From Selenomonadales bacterium (GTDB lineage Bacteria > Bacillota > Negativicutes > Sporomusales > UBA7701): DNA of 64,000 nucleotides. Under the pieces are notes generated by a model that saw nothing but the letters and a program-made list of their open reading frames with translations, was not told the origin of the DNA and did not search any database. The stretch spans positions 100,727 through 164,726 of the forward strand of contig JARKPR010000078.1 in NCBI GenBank assembly GCA_029975165.1. Reading direction: 5' to 3'. The translations under genes were made by a program, and so were the position numbers. The stretch's first letter is position 1, and each line of letters begins with the position of its first letter. Below are positions 42,618 through 50,822 of the stretch, one piece after another.

Positions 42618-43061
42618 TCAGCCACGCTCGCGGAGGATAATCTTCGCCGTTTCGGCAGCGACTTCGCCGGTAAAAGAAATGCACTGCTTCATGTGCTCCG
42701 GCGACCCCAGTTCCATGCCCCTGGTCAAAACCCGACAGCACAAACAACCATGCTTGTCTTTAAAAGTATCATGCAGTTCTTTTGCCAGCTCCATGGCCTT
42801 GTTGACCTTAGGGTCCTTCGCCTCAGTCCGCCCGAAGACCATCCCGATAGCCATGATGCCGCCAGCGATGGCGCCGCAAGTGCAGCCCGAACCGCCCATA
42901 CCCACCGGAAATCCGGAGGCCATGGCGATGGCCGCATCCGGAATCGGCAGCGCGAATTCATCTTTTATTACCTTCACAATTGCCTCGGAGCAGAAGAAAT
43001 CGCCTTCGCGGTAATAATCCTCAGCTTTTTTTCTGATCGATTCCGTGTTGATGCTCTTCAA
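42618..43061 (-). CDS. C_GCAxxG_C_C family redox-active protein
   Basis: 147 residues. FCSEAIV near the N-terminus, GGSGCTCGAIAGGIMAIG (core GC..GA..G) and GCLCCRVL near the C-terminus give the family pattern. Members are thought to be redox-active, bound to the membrane or secreted, but function is not established. The likely start is TTG at 43061 after GGGGGAAGGG. Its neighbours on the minus strand are the hgcAB genes, with a terminator between. Confidence 0.85.
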   Translation of the reverse strand: MKSINTESIRKKAEDYYREGDFFCSEAIVKVIKDEFALPIPDAAIAMASGFPVGMGGSGCTCGAIAGGIMAIGMVFGRTEAKDPKVNKAMELAKELHDTFKDKHGCLCCRVLTRGMELGSPEHMKQCISFTGEVAAETAKIILRERG

Positions 43062-43194
43062 TACCCTTCCCCCAATCCGGCACCTAATCAAACCTCTAAG
43101 GCGATAATAAACCCATATATCCACGCAGTCAATATTACATCAATAATTTTTGTATATCTACCAGAAGCCCCACAGCCGTGAACAGCCGAAATGT

Positions 43195-43226
43195 AAAGAA
43201 GGCGCTCCCGAGGGAGTGCCTTCTTT
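43195..43226 (-). terminator. Terminator of the hgcAB operon
   Basis: AAAGAAGGCGCTCCC pairs with GGGAGTGCCTTCTTT (one G-T pair), two-base loop. Lies 23 bases past the stop codon of the small ORF that follows hgcB. Confidence 0.8.
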
Positions 43227-43248
43227 GTCGTAATTCTTGTCGGGCCTT

Positions 43249-43323
43249 TTACCGTCCTGCCCGGGACAATCTAGAGCAACCTTCCTTGCAGTGGGTAACC
43301 GGACGGAGCATCATCCATACCAT
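43249..43323 (-). CDS. Possible microprotein downstream of hgcB (24 residues)
   Basis: MVWMMLRPVTHCKEGC then eight more residues. It has the best ribosome site in the neighbourhood (AAAGGAGGTG, 8-base spacing), 15 bases after hgcB and before the operon terminator. A Cys-x3-Cys pair is present. Very short, so it may be a chance frame behind a strong site. Confidence 0.35.
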   Translation of the reverse strand: MVWMMLRPVTHCKEGCSRLSRAGR

Positions 43324-43338
43324 ATCCGTCACCTCCTT

Positions 43339-43614
43339 TCACGAGCACCCGCACGATCGCTTCTCCCCGAACAGCGCGCTCATTATTACCTTATAGGCGC
43401 AACCCACACCCGGGTTGACGCTGATCGCCGCGAACGGGCAGTTTTTCGCGCAGGCGCCGCATTCCATGCAGGCATCCCGATCAATTATCGAAACCTTATC
43501 GCCTTTCATAGCGAACACGCCGTGTGGACAAACCTCGGTGCATCGGCCGCAGCCGCGGCATTTATCCTGCTCGATACTTAATGAGACGACTCCCGACAAG
43601 TACCGCAATCCCAT
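43339..43614 (-). CDS. hgcB: Mercury-methylation ferredoxin
   Basis: 91 residues. Two 4Fe-4S motifs, CRGCGRCTEVCP and CMECGACAKNCP (the CMECGAC form is the known HgcB signature), a lone Cys in PGVGCAYKV and a C-terminal pair RSCGCS. It supplies low-potential electrons to HgcA so the corrinoid can be reduced for methyl transfer to Hg(II). Begins 25 bases after hgcA. Confidence 0.95.
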   Translation of the reverse strand: MGLRYLSGVVSLSIEQDKCRGCGRCTEVCPHGVFAMKGDKVSIIDRDACMECGACAKNCPFAAISVNPGVGCAYKVIMSALFGEKRSCGCS

Positions 43615-43638
43615 ATACGCTCATCCTTTCATTCAGGC

Positions 43639-44661
43639 TCACCAAATACCGGGCAAGCCGGCTAGCAGCAGCACGACTCCCGTCAAAAAAGAGCAGCCAA
43701 GCAACGGCAGGGATAGCGCCGTCTCCTTCTTCACGCCGGAAAATGAGGTGTAGGTCGAGCAGCCGGTAAAGTTTAGCGTGAGAAAGGCGGCCAGCGGCGG
43801 CACGGTCAAGAAGTAGATGAGAATGTTGCGCCAACCGGATAATTCCGGCAGATAAAGATTGTCAATCGCAGCAACGACGACGGTCCAGACCGCACCTGCC
43901 AGCCAGCCTTTTAGGCTGAAGGCCCGTCCGGGCAGCCATGGCAGCAGCGCCGGCGCGACAACGCAGCCGACCAGGACAGCGCCGATATAAGGGTAGATAA
44001 CGGCCAGCGAAAGTACATCGAAACCTAACGCCTGCAGGACAACCAAGCCTAGGCCGATAACAACGGCTGGCTTTAGCACCCCCACCAGTTCGATCGGCGT
44101 AAGGACGATCCGGTCCCGGAAGGTGAAGTTTACCCGGCGCATCGCCGACGCGGCCTGAAGCCCTGCCGCCAGAAAAGCCGGCAAATCGCTCGCCCGCACC
44201 GGTCCGTAGACTACCGCGAAACCCGACCGCTTCGACACTTCATGGGCGGCAACACCGGGGGCGCCGAGCTGCGGCACGATTATCGTTCGGTGGGAAACAA
44301 CCTTGGCCAGGTCGACTTCCGCCAGCCTGCCCACGATCTCATCGGTGCCGAAAGTTCCTTTGCCGGCCGCGCACCACACATTTATGCCCCTGGTGTCAAT
44401 GACGAGTATCCAGGCGGCCAGTCCGGCCAGATTCTTCCGCAGAACGTCGAAGCTCATCTTATAATTGGCGGATACGACAACCGGCGATTCCGGATTGGCA
44501 TCGCCGACGCAGTAAAGGCCGGGCGGCACGCCGTAATGCATGCGGTTGACGCCCCAGCGGGCCAGCCAGGAACCGAAAACGTCTTTGGCCGTCAAGGCTG
44601 TGGACACCTTGGGAACTTCGCCGGCAGCAGTCTTGACTGTGCCGACAATATAATGAGCCAT
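43639..44661 (-). CDS. hgcA: Mercury-methylation corrinoid protein
   Basis: 340 residues. The cap-helix motif GINVWCAAGKGTFGT (Cys about 97, lower axial ligand to cobalt) is diagnostic for HgcA and separates it from the CdhD relatives. The corrinoid domain covers residues 1-165; five membrane segments follow (from LTPIELVGVLKPAVVIGLGL to LLGCSFLTGVVLLLAG). It methylates inorganic Hg(II) to methylmercury with HgcB. I start at ATG 44661, behind GGGGGAG; a TTG 18 bases earlier is less likely. Confidence 0.96.
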   Translation of the reverse strand: MAHYIVGTVKTAAGEVPKVSTALTAKDVFGSWLARWGVNRMHYGVPPGLYCVGDANPESPVVVSANYKMSFDVLRKNLAGLAAWILVIDTRGINVWCAAGKGTFGTDEIVGRLAEVDLAKVVSHRTIIVPQLGAPGVAAHEVSKRSGFAVVYGPVRASDLPAFLAAGLQAASAMRRVNFTFRDRIVLTPIELVGVLKPAVVIGLGLVVLQALGFDVLSLAVIYPYIGAVLVGCVVAPALLPWLPGRAFSLKGWLAGAVWTVVVAAIDNLYLPELSGWRNILIYFLTVPPLAAFLTLNFTGCSTYTSFSGVKKETALSLPLLGCSFLTGVVLLLAGLPGIW

Positions 44662-44683
44662 CGTTCTCCCCCTACTCAAGAAA

Positions 44684-45124
44684 CTACTCCCGTTTCTGAC
44701 AGCATGGCACGGATATGGCCCGGTCCAGCAGCCTTAATGAGCGGATGACGGTATCTTTCTCGAACTCGGTGAACTGGGAAAATATCCGGCCTATGCACTC
44801 GTTGGTGTGGGCGGCGATCTGGCTTTCCGCCTGTTTCCCAGCAGCGGTGAGCGAAAGAATGTTCACTCGCCGGTCCTCTCTCAAGACATCTTTACGGACA
44901 AGGCCTTTCTCGATCAGCGATTTTACGTGTCGGCCGAAGGTTACTTCGCCCAAGCACAGTTTATCGGCTACCTGATGCATAGACGGCTCTCCCAAACGAC
45001 TTATCTCTTGCAGGATATAGCCCTGGACGACCGAGAGCTCCCGGTCGCAGTAATAGAACTCCGTGTTCATAAGACCGAGCTTGCGGATAATGCAATCCAT
45101 CAATTCGCGCAGATTGTCAGCCAT
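44684..45124 (-). CDS. MarR-family regulator preceding hgcA
   Basis: 146 residues. LSVVQGYILQEISRLGEPSMHQVADKLCLGEVTFGRHVKSLIEKGLVRKDVLREDRRVNILSLTAAG is a complete MarR winged helix. Cysteines occur in DCII, YYCDRE, LCLGE and a C-terminal PCCQ. It lies 22 bases before hgcA in the same direction and is its likely regulator. The Cys-rich end could sense mercury or arsenite. Confidence 0.88.
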   Translation of the reverse strand: MADNLRELMDCIIRKLGLMNTEFYYCDRELSVVQGYILQEISRLGEPSMHQVADKLCLGEVTFGRHVKSLIEKGLVRKDVLREDRRVNILSLTAAGKQAESQIAAHTNECIGRIFSQFTEFEKDTVIRSLRLLDRAISVPCCQKRE

Positions 45125-45157
45125 ATGATCGCCTCACTGAACTTACTTCTGGAACCC

Positions 45158-45377
45158 TTATATACAGTAAATGATTTTAACCACCCGGCATGCCTTCAGC
45201 TCATCGTACTCGCCGCCGTTGCGCGCGCGGTTGATATCGTCCAGCGCCTCGAACCGATAACCGCAGGCCGCCAGAACCTGGTTATAGTCCTCGTCAGCAC
45301 CGCCCCCCAGGCTTTTTCTCATATGTACGCACCGAAGGATATCTTTCTGCCAGTTCTTCCAGGGTGACTATCGCCAT
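45158..45377 (-). pseudogene. Small gene split by a frameshift in a G6 run
   Basis: A start at 45377 with GGAGG opens MAIVTLEELAERYPSVRTYE and stops at 45294. A second frame, one base over, continues ADEDYNQVLAACGYRFEALD to a stop at 45158. Deleting one G from the run at 45303-45308 joins them into about 71 residues ending KIIYCI. Either a recent indel, a sequencing slip, or rarely a programmed shift. Family not recognised. Confidence 0.55.
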
Positions 45378-45438
45378 AAACGCCCTCCGTTCCCTGCTTG
45401 GGACCGGGCTGCACCCTCGCACCCTATCCCCTCGCCCC

Positions 45439-45939
45439 TTATATGTCGGCTGCGGTCTTTCTTTCGTTGCAGGTTTTCGCCTCTTCTTCGATCGGCAACG
45501 GATTCAAGGCCTCTACGAAAATCTCCAGGCCCTCGGCGACGCTCGAACGCTTCAATGCAGGTATGCTCGCTATGATTTGGCTGAAATACCGGTTCATCCC
45601 GTCGTTTATCTTTTTGTACCTTTCAGTGCCTTCCGCCGTAAGGCATGCGAGCGTTACGCGACGGTCCGTTGGACTAGGCTCGCGGAAGACTAAACCGGCT
45701 TTTTCGAGGGTATCAACATTGCGGGTAACAGTGCTACCGTCAAGATTAAGGCTCTCGGCCAGCCTGATCATCGCGATCTTCCCGGCCTGGCCGATTTCGA
45801 TGATCGTGTGGCATTGCCCAAGCGTCAGTCCGCAGCAGACCGCTTCCTCCCTCTGCAAAAGCCCCAGCTTCCTGACCATGACCCGCAAATTCTCGCGAAG
45901 GGAATCGGCATCTAGTTCTTTCAAAAAGTATCCCTCCAT
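45439..45939 (-). CDS. Second MarR-family regulator
   Basis: 166 residues. LTLGQCHTIIEIGQAGKIAMIRLAESLNLDGSTVTRNVDTLEKAGLVFREPSPTDRRVTLACLTAEG is a MarR winged helix. EAVCCGLTLGQC brings three cysteines at the start of the dimer helix/HTH, which could sense thiophilic metals. It lies upstream of the frameshifted small gene and the hgcA regulator. Confidence 0.88.
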   Translation of the reverse strand: MEGYFLKELDADSLRENLRVMVRKLGLLQREEAVCCGLTLGQCHTIIEIGQAGKIAMIRLAESLNLDGSTVTRNVDTLEKAGLVFREPSPTDRRVTLACLTAEGTERYKKINDGMNRYFSQIIASIPALKRSSVAEGLEIFVEALNPLPIEEEAKTCNERKTAADI

Positions 45940-46023
45940 AATATGGTATATTAATTGTATTATACAATATTGTATTATGCAAGTAATTTTCAGATGTCCC
46001 AGATAAGAATTTCATCGCATACT

Positions 46024-46057
46024 AAAGGACGGCGCCGAAAGTTGGCGCCGTCCTTTT
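46024..46057 (-). terminator. Terminator after the 234-residue unknown gene
   Basis: AAAGGACGGCGCC/GGCGCCGTCCTTTT stem, seven-base loop; about 45 bases past the stop codon at 46102. Confidence 0.9.
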
Positions 46058-46101
46058 ATCTTGATCCGTTATGAGTGTCTAGTGGCCCAAACCACTGAAT
46101 C

Positions 46102-46800
46102 TCAACTAGCATAATAAACAATATGGCGGTCTTCGAGAAAGTGCACTGCTAGTTTCTCGTTAGGAAATACCGGGATAGCTTCGTCGCCCTCGAACCAAGC
46201 GCACCAGTGCTTGTCCGGAAGCTCCGCAAGGCAATAGTAATCGGCCATTGCGCCAAATCCGCGGCGAAGGTACGAAGACTGCGCAGCCTTTTTTATGCCT
46301 GAGGGCAGTTTGTCCCGCTTCGCGCCGCGGTAATCGACGATTGCGGAAAAGCGCATCCTGCTTTTCCAGGCGGACATGAACGATATGTAGTTGCGCAACC
46401 TTTTTGTCTCACAAGTTTCATAAAGGCACATCGGCAGCTCATTGGAAACATCATCCAGCGCCTTCAAGGTATCCTTTAGGACTCCTAATGCGTCCGCGCC
46501 GGGCTTGAATAAGACTCGAACGCTTTTGGTCCAAACGGACTGCCCATCTACCAATGCATAACCCAATCCTGCCAAGCATTCGCCAACATAATCCATATGC
46601 TTTTGCAGTTCGGCTCTGACGATGACGCTATACTGCGTTTGCCCTTCAGCTTCTTCTTCCTCCAGAAATGCCTTCACCAAATCCGCCTTACCAGGGCAAC
46701 CCGCTCGAAAGTTGGAAGAGCGGGAAAAGAAAACCGAACTTTGAAAAAATACATTACGCAACTCTTCAATACGGTATCGCTTATATTTGATTATTTCCAT
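46102..46800 (-). CDS. Hypothetical protein (232 residues)
   Basis: Soluble, no signal or membrane segment. It has acidic and aromatic-rich parts (EEEEAEGQTQYSVIVRAELQ, CLYETCETKRLRNYISFM, HWCAWFEGDEAIPVFPNEKL). I recognise no family. Start ATG 46800 (GGGGTGG ahead) or GTG 46806. A single-gene unit between the second MarR and moeA, with lower GC than its moeA neighbour. Confidence 0.7.
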   Translation of the reverse strand: MEIIKYKRYRIEELRNVFFQSSVFFSRSSNFRAGCPGKADLVKAFLEEEEAEGQTQYSVIVRAELQKHMDYVGECLAGLGYALVDGQSVWTKSVRVLFKPGADALGVLKDTLKALDDVSNELPMCLYETCETKRLRNYISFMSAWKSRMRFSAIVDYRGAKRDKLPSGIKKAAQSSYLRRGFGAMADYYCLAELPDKHWCAWFEGDEAIPVFPNEKLAVHFLEDRHIVYYAS

Positions 46801-46932
46801 ATCCACCCCACCAGTGAAAAATCTGCGCCCGCGGCCAGGTTCAGTTAGCTGAAGGACCCTTGGGGCAACAGTGACTTCCGCACGGTCTAGTAACGTGGAT
46901 TAATCTAAAAGCCGTCAGCTGCGCCGACGCCA

Positions 46933-48150
46933 TTAGATCGTAGTCCGTTGTAGGAGGATGGCCGAAACTTCATTTCCCCTGTCTAGCGGCGGACTATTAG
47001 CCGGAATGTCCAGCAAGGCATTGGCTTTCTCACTCGCCCGCAACATCCCATTCCCTTGATGATCAAGCGGCGATACGAATATGACCCCGTCGATAGCGAA
47101 GCAAACCGCCCATATGAATCTGCGCACAGGTGATGCCTTCCCGAACTTCTCGGCCATCTTCGCCCGAATCCTTATTGGCTCGAATTGAGTGAAACCGGCT
47201 ATACGCTTGATAAGCGGCCTCACCAAAACCTCGAACGAAACGCTACAAGCTGCAGGATTTCCCGATAACGCAATCAGAAACGAATCCCCCCATCGACCAG
47301 CAATTACCGGCATACCGGGCTTAATCGCCACTCTGTCGAACAGTATTGGTATCCCGAGCCGTTCGAAGAACCGACCGGCCAAGTCATAGTCACCAACGGA
47401 GGCACCGCCGGTCATAACGTATACAGACAACCCGGAGAAGTTTTGCAGCTGCTCCACCATTGCGGCCAGATCATCTTTGACCTGGCCCATCATAACCGGC
47501 GCACCGCCGGCGTTGCGCACTTTAGCAGCCAGCATATGGCTGTTCGTATCTCGGATCATACCTGGCTGCAACTTAGCAGAAACGGGAAGAAGCTCACTAC
47601 CGGTTGCCAGAATTCCTACCTTAGGCTTGGTGTAAACCCTGGGCTTATCTCGTCCCAAAATAGCGAGAATCCCTATCGTTCCCTCTTGCACGCAATAACC
47701 CTTTCGAAGTACCACTTCACCGGCTCTGAACTCTTCGCCGCGTTTGCAGATATTCTTGTCGTTCCTCCCGGGGCTATGAACGAATACTTGCTGGCCTTCG
47801 GAATAAGTATCCTCAAGCTTTACCACCACATCAGCGCCACCCGGCATTTTTGCGCCGGTCATTATCCTGGCCGCTTCGCCAACTCCCACCGTCAGCCGGG
47901 GACAGGCGCCTGCCGGTAAATACTCTATCTGCCGCAACACGGCCGGATTATCCCGGGACGACGTTTTTATGTCGTCCATCCTTACGGCGTAGCCGTCAAG
48001 AGGCGACCTGTCGAAAGGCGGAAAGTCCATGTCGGAAATTACATCTTCGGCCAGTACCCTGCCCAGGCATTTCGCCAAAGGTATCCTTGTCACGTTAGCA
48101 ATCTGGCCGCCGTCGAGCAAAACTTGCCGGGCGTCTTCGAGCGTAACCAT
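46933..48150 (-). CDS. moeA: Molybdopterin molybdenumtransferase
   Basis: 405 residues, full length. FPPFDRSPLDGYAVR at the N-terminus, IMTGAKMPGGADVVVKLED, and the MoaB-like core KVGILATGSELLPV, MTGGASVGDYD and SGNPAACSVSFEVLV are diagnostic. It inserts molybdenum (or tungsten) into molybdopterin, needed by the two oxidoreductases encoded nearby. It follows tatA by 40 bases and shares its promoter motif. Confidence 0.95.
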   Translation of the reverse strand: MVTLEDARQVLLDGGQIANVTRIPLAKCLGRVLAEDVISDMDFPPFDRSPLDGYAVRMDDIKTSSRDNPAVLRQIEYLPAGACPRLTVGVGEAARIMTGAKMPGGADVVVKLEDTYSEGQQVFVHSPGRNDKNICKRGEEFRAGEVVLRKGYCVQEGTIGILAILGRDKPRVYTKPKVGILATGSELLPVSAKLQPGMIRDTNSHMLAAKVRNAGGAPVMMGQVKDDLAAMVEQLQNFSGLSVYVMTGGASVGDYDLAGRFFERLGIPILFDRVAIKPGMPVIAGRWGDSFLIALSGNPAACSVSFEVLVRPLIKRIAGFTQFEPIRIRAKMAEKFGKASPVRRFIWAVCFAIDGVIFVSPLDHQGNGMLRASEKANALLDIPANSPPLDRGNEVSAILLQRTTI

Positions 48151-48190
48151 GTGTCACCGCCTCACGGGTGAAGTGTCTCCCCGAAACGCT

Positions 48191-48379
48191 TTAAACCTTT
48201 CTTTCAGTATTGGCGGGTGTGATTTGCTGGGGCTCTTTTTCTTGGACTGACATCGCGTTTTTGAACTCGCCGATACCTTTTCCGATAGCCCGTCCTATCT
48301 CGGGCAGCTTCCCTGGCCCAAAGACGACTAATGCTATAACCAGTATAAGGATTAATTCCGGCATACCTAAGTTGAACAT
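48191..48379 (-). CDS. tatA: Twin-arginine translocase subunit
   Basis: 62 residues. [39 protein letters not shown] is the TatA/E hairpin and amphipathic helix, with the FGP motif. It helps export the folded Tat substrates encoded in this window (A subunits at 53030 and 58529). AAGGAGG lies 8 bases ahead of the ATG. Confidence 0.95.
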   Translation of the reverse strand: MFNLGMPELILILVIALVVFGPGKLPEIGRAIGKGIGEFKNAMSVQEKEPQQITPANTERKV

Positions 48380-48467
48380 GCGTATACTCCTCCTTAAGTT
48401 AACATGGCAGATATTGAAGCCTCAAGCCTCTTCAATACTAATTATCCTGTATGTTCATCGCAGAATC

Positions 48468-48510
48468 TATCGGTGTTTTCCATACACTTTTGTCGGGGAA
48501 ATCCCTGACA
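48468..48510 (-). promoter_or_regulatory. Shared regulatory motif upstream of tatA-moeA
   Basis: Plus-strand reading: TATCGGTG, TTTT, then CCATACACTTTTGTC, immediately continued by an inverted repeat TGTCGGGGA-AA-TCCCTGACA. The same first 27 bases, five substitutions aside, lie upstream of the tetrathionate-like operon at 63673-63699 in the same orientation relative to the genes. Confidence 0.65.
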
Positions 48511-48554
48511 TTGAAGCGATTCACTGTTGGCAGCATCTTGGTAATTAACCAACA

Positions 48555-49535
48555 CTACTCCTCAGCTATTCCGCCGCCATGCAAATCGGCCTTTGCAGCA
48601 CTTCCCGCAATACCTTCCTCTTTATTCGCTTGCCCCGTACTCTTGGCAATTGCGGTCATCATGCCAATGTTTAATGAATCGGCGACCCCGCTCGGCGTCA
48701 CGACTAAACCGCCCCGCTCTTTCAGTCCCTCGTAGAGGATATTCATGGCGCGGAGTTGAAGGGCGGTCGGGTTGTTGTCGTACACGGTTGCGGCCGCGGC
48801 AAAACGGTGAGCGATTTCGGTCTCGGCAGTCCCAAGAATAATCCGTGCCCGGCGCTCCCTCTCCGCCTGGGCTTCGCGGCTCATCGCATCCTGCAGGTCC
48901 TCCGGTATAATCACGTCGCGGATTTCCACCGATTGTACGGTTATCCCCCACGGCTCGGTGCGCTGGTCGATAATCTGCTGGAGAACCCTATCCACTTCTT
49001 CCCGGCCTGACAGAATGTCCGAAAGCAGATAGCGCCCCACAACATCCCGCAAAGCCGTCTGGGCGGACCAGGCGACCGCTTCGCGATAATTTTCAACCTC
49101 GAAGGCCGCTTTTTCAGGATCCCAGACCATCCAGAACAATATCGCGTCGACGTTTACCGGCACGGTATCTTTCGTCAAGGTTTGCTCGGCAACGAATGGG
49201 GTCGCTACGATACGTTGATCTATCCAATACGCTACGGAATCCACGAAAGGAATGATCCAAAAGTGCCCCGGCCCCCGCAGACCGATATTTTTGCCCAATC
49301 TCAAAACAACGGCCCTTTCCCATTCCGACGCGACTTTGACGGATGCGCTGAGCAACAGGCTCAGTACCAGGACAACTCCAAACAGCCATAGATTTTCCGA
49401 AAAATAATAGGCGACAACGTTGAAGGCAGTCAGCGCAAGAAAAATAGAGAGAGGGAACAGACTTGGGACGTGAACCGGCCCGATCGATGACGGAATTTCG
49501 ATCCCGCTAGTAATACCTTTTTTGCTTTGTCCCAT
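48555..49535 (-). CDS. Slipin/SPFH (band 7) membrane protein
   Basis: 326 residues. Two membrane helices (residues 25-65), then the SPFH domain: SEWERAVVLRLGKNIGLRGPGHFWIIPFVDSV, FVAEQTLTKDTVPVNVDAILFW, QIIDQRTEPWGITVQSVEIRDVIIPEDLQDAMSR. Slipins organise membrane microdomains; the C-terminal tail is unremarkable. It is 3 bases after a GntR-type gene and is likely in its operon. Confidence 0.9.
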   Translation of the reverse strand: MGQSKKGITSGIEIPSSIGPVHVPSLFPLSIFLALTAFNVVAYYFSENLWLFGVVLVLSLLLSASVKVASEWERAVVLRLGKNIGLRGPGHFWIIPFVDSVAYWIDQRIVATPFVAEQTLTKDTVPVNVDAILFWMVWDPEKAAFEVENYREAVAWSAQTALRDVVGRYLLSDILSGREEVDRVLQQIIDQRTEPWGITVQSVEIRDVIIPEDLQDAMSREAQAERERRARIILGTAETEIAHRFAAAATVYDNNPTALQLRAMNILYEGLKERGGLVVTPSGVADSLNIGMMTAIAKSTGQANKEEGIAGSAAKADLHGGGIAEE

Positions 49536-49537
49536 AT

Positions 49538-49933
49538 TTACACCCCGCTTTCGCCGCCGTTATTCCGCTTGTTGCGAACACTCTCAAACATCGCCTGGAT
49601 ATCCTCGTCGTAAAAACCCAATTTTTGGGCGTCGCCCCAAAATCTCACCGTGAGTTTTTCGAGTTTGGCGAGCTTGTCATAGTCGATCTCTTGGGACAGG
49701 GTCACGAATGTGCCGCGTCCTTGCTGCGTCGATAGTACGCCTTCCCGTTCGAGTTCCGCATAGGCCCTGCTTACAGTGTTCGCATTAATTTTAAGCTCGA
49801 CCGCCAATTGGCGGACGGTGGGCAGTTGGGAACCCTGAGAGTAGGTCCCAGTACGCACCGAATTTTTCAAGGCTTCTTTCAATTGGACATATATCGGGAT
49901 TCCGCTCGTGTAATCGAGGTTGATTGGTAACAT
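49538..49933 (-). CDS. GntR-family regulator, YtrA type
   Basis: 131 residues. LDYTSGIPIYVQLKEALKNSVRTGTYSQGSQLPTVRQLAVELKINANTVSRAYAELEREGVL is the short GntR/YtrA winged helix lacking a large effector domain. I start at ATG 49933 after GGGGAGG; a longer frame adds a basic tail without support. It probably controls the slipin gene. Confidence 0.88.
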   Translation of the reverse strand: MLPINLDYTSGIPIYVQLKEALKNSVRTGTYSQGSQLPTVRQLAVELKINANTVSRAYAELEREGVLSTQQGRGTFVTLSQEIDYDKLAKLEKLTVRFWGDAQKLGFYDEDIQAMFESVRNKRNNGGESGV

Positions 49934-50050
49934 CTTTCCTCCCCTTGCCTTTCGCGACTTTACGCCCGTCACAGGGAAAATCGAGTCTGCTGGCGAAATA
50001 TGCTCTAACTTAATATTAATACATTCTCGTAATAAAGACGAGGTGTTACG

Positions 50051-50785
50051 ATGCCCAGATCGAGAGTATTAACCGTTGCTGAACAAGTGGCCGAATGTTT
50101 GACAAGGTCGATCCTCGACGGAACATATAGACCAGGCGCTCGACTTCCCGCTGAGAATAGTCTGGCCGAGGAGTATGGCGTAAGCCGGTCCACTGTAAGG
50201 CAAGCCCTAGACCTTCTGCACAGCCAGGGTGTTGTAACTGTCAAAAGGGGCCGGAACGGCGGTTATTTTCTTTTTTCCCACCTGACCGATGATTGCGGCT
50301 CCCGGCTTGCCGGCTGTTTGTTCACCGCTTTGGGGGCCGCCCGCATATCACTTGGCGAGCTTTACGAGACGCGCACGATTATCCAAGTTCACAGCTGCGG
50401 TCTGGCGGCAGAACGCCGTCAGGCCAAAGACCTTGAGGCCATAAAGGGCTGCATTCCCACCGATCCGGCCTTATCAACCGCCGAATTTCTCAACAAAGTC
50501 ATCGAATTTCAGGCTGTGATAGTTGCCGCAGCATACAATCGGCTTTTGTCGCTCCATATAGCCTCGATTGTGAGAATAATTCGGGCAATCGCTTTGACGC
50601 TGGAGATTAGCCCGGAGGACCGGCTTTGCTATATCGCCAATATGACTAGAATCTACGAGGCGATTGAAAAGGGTGATGCGGAGGGCGCGCGATCGTGCAT
50701 GCGAACCTGCCTGGATGAAACCCATGTTATTGAAAGATACCTTTTAGAGCGCGGCAAACAACTCATAACCGAGATAAAAGGGTAG
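50051..50785 (+). CDS. GntR-family regulator, FadR/FCD type
   Basis: 244 residues. The wHTH LTRSILDGTYRPGARLPAENSLAEEYGVSRSTVRQALDLLHSQGVVTVKRGRNGGYF is followed by an all-helical FCD-like effector domain (LGELYETRTIIQVHSCGLAAER, FLNKVIEFQAVIVAAAYN). FCD regulators bind organic acids or metals through His/Asp; the usual set is partly visible (H-S-C in QVHSCG). It is divergent from the YtrA-type gene and convergent with the NrfD gene. Confidence 0.85.
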   Translation: MPRSRVLTVAEQVAECLTRSILDGTYRPGARLPAENSLAEEYGVSRSTVRQALDLLHSQGVVTVKRGRNGGYFLFSHLTDDCGSRLAGCLFTALGAARISLGELYETRTIIQVHSCGLAAERRQAKDLEAIKGCIPTDPALSTAEFLNKVIEFQAVIVAAAYNRLLSLHIASIVRIIRAIALTLEISPEDRLCYIANMTRIYEAIEKGDAEGARSCMRTCLDETHVIERYLLERGKQLITEIKG

Positions 50786-50802
50786 CAAAATTGCTACCCT
50801 TT
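50777..50802. terminator. Bidirectional terminator
   Basis: AAAGGGTAGC/GCTACCCTTT stem between the convergent FCD regulator and NrfD genes. Confidence 0.85.
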
Positions 50803-50822
50803 GCTTTATCCCGGAAACCTGA

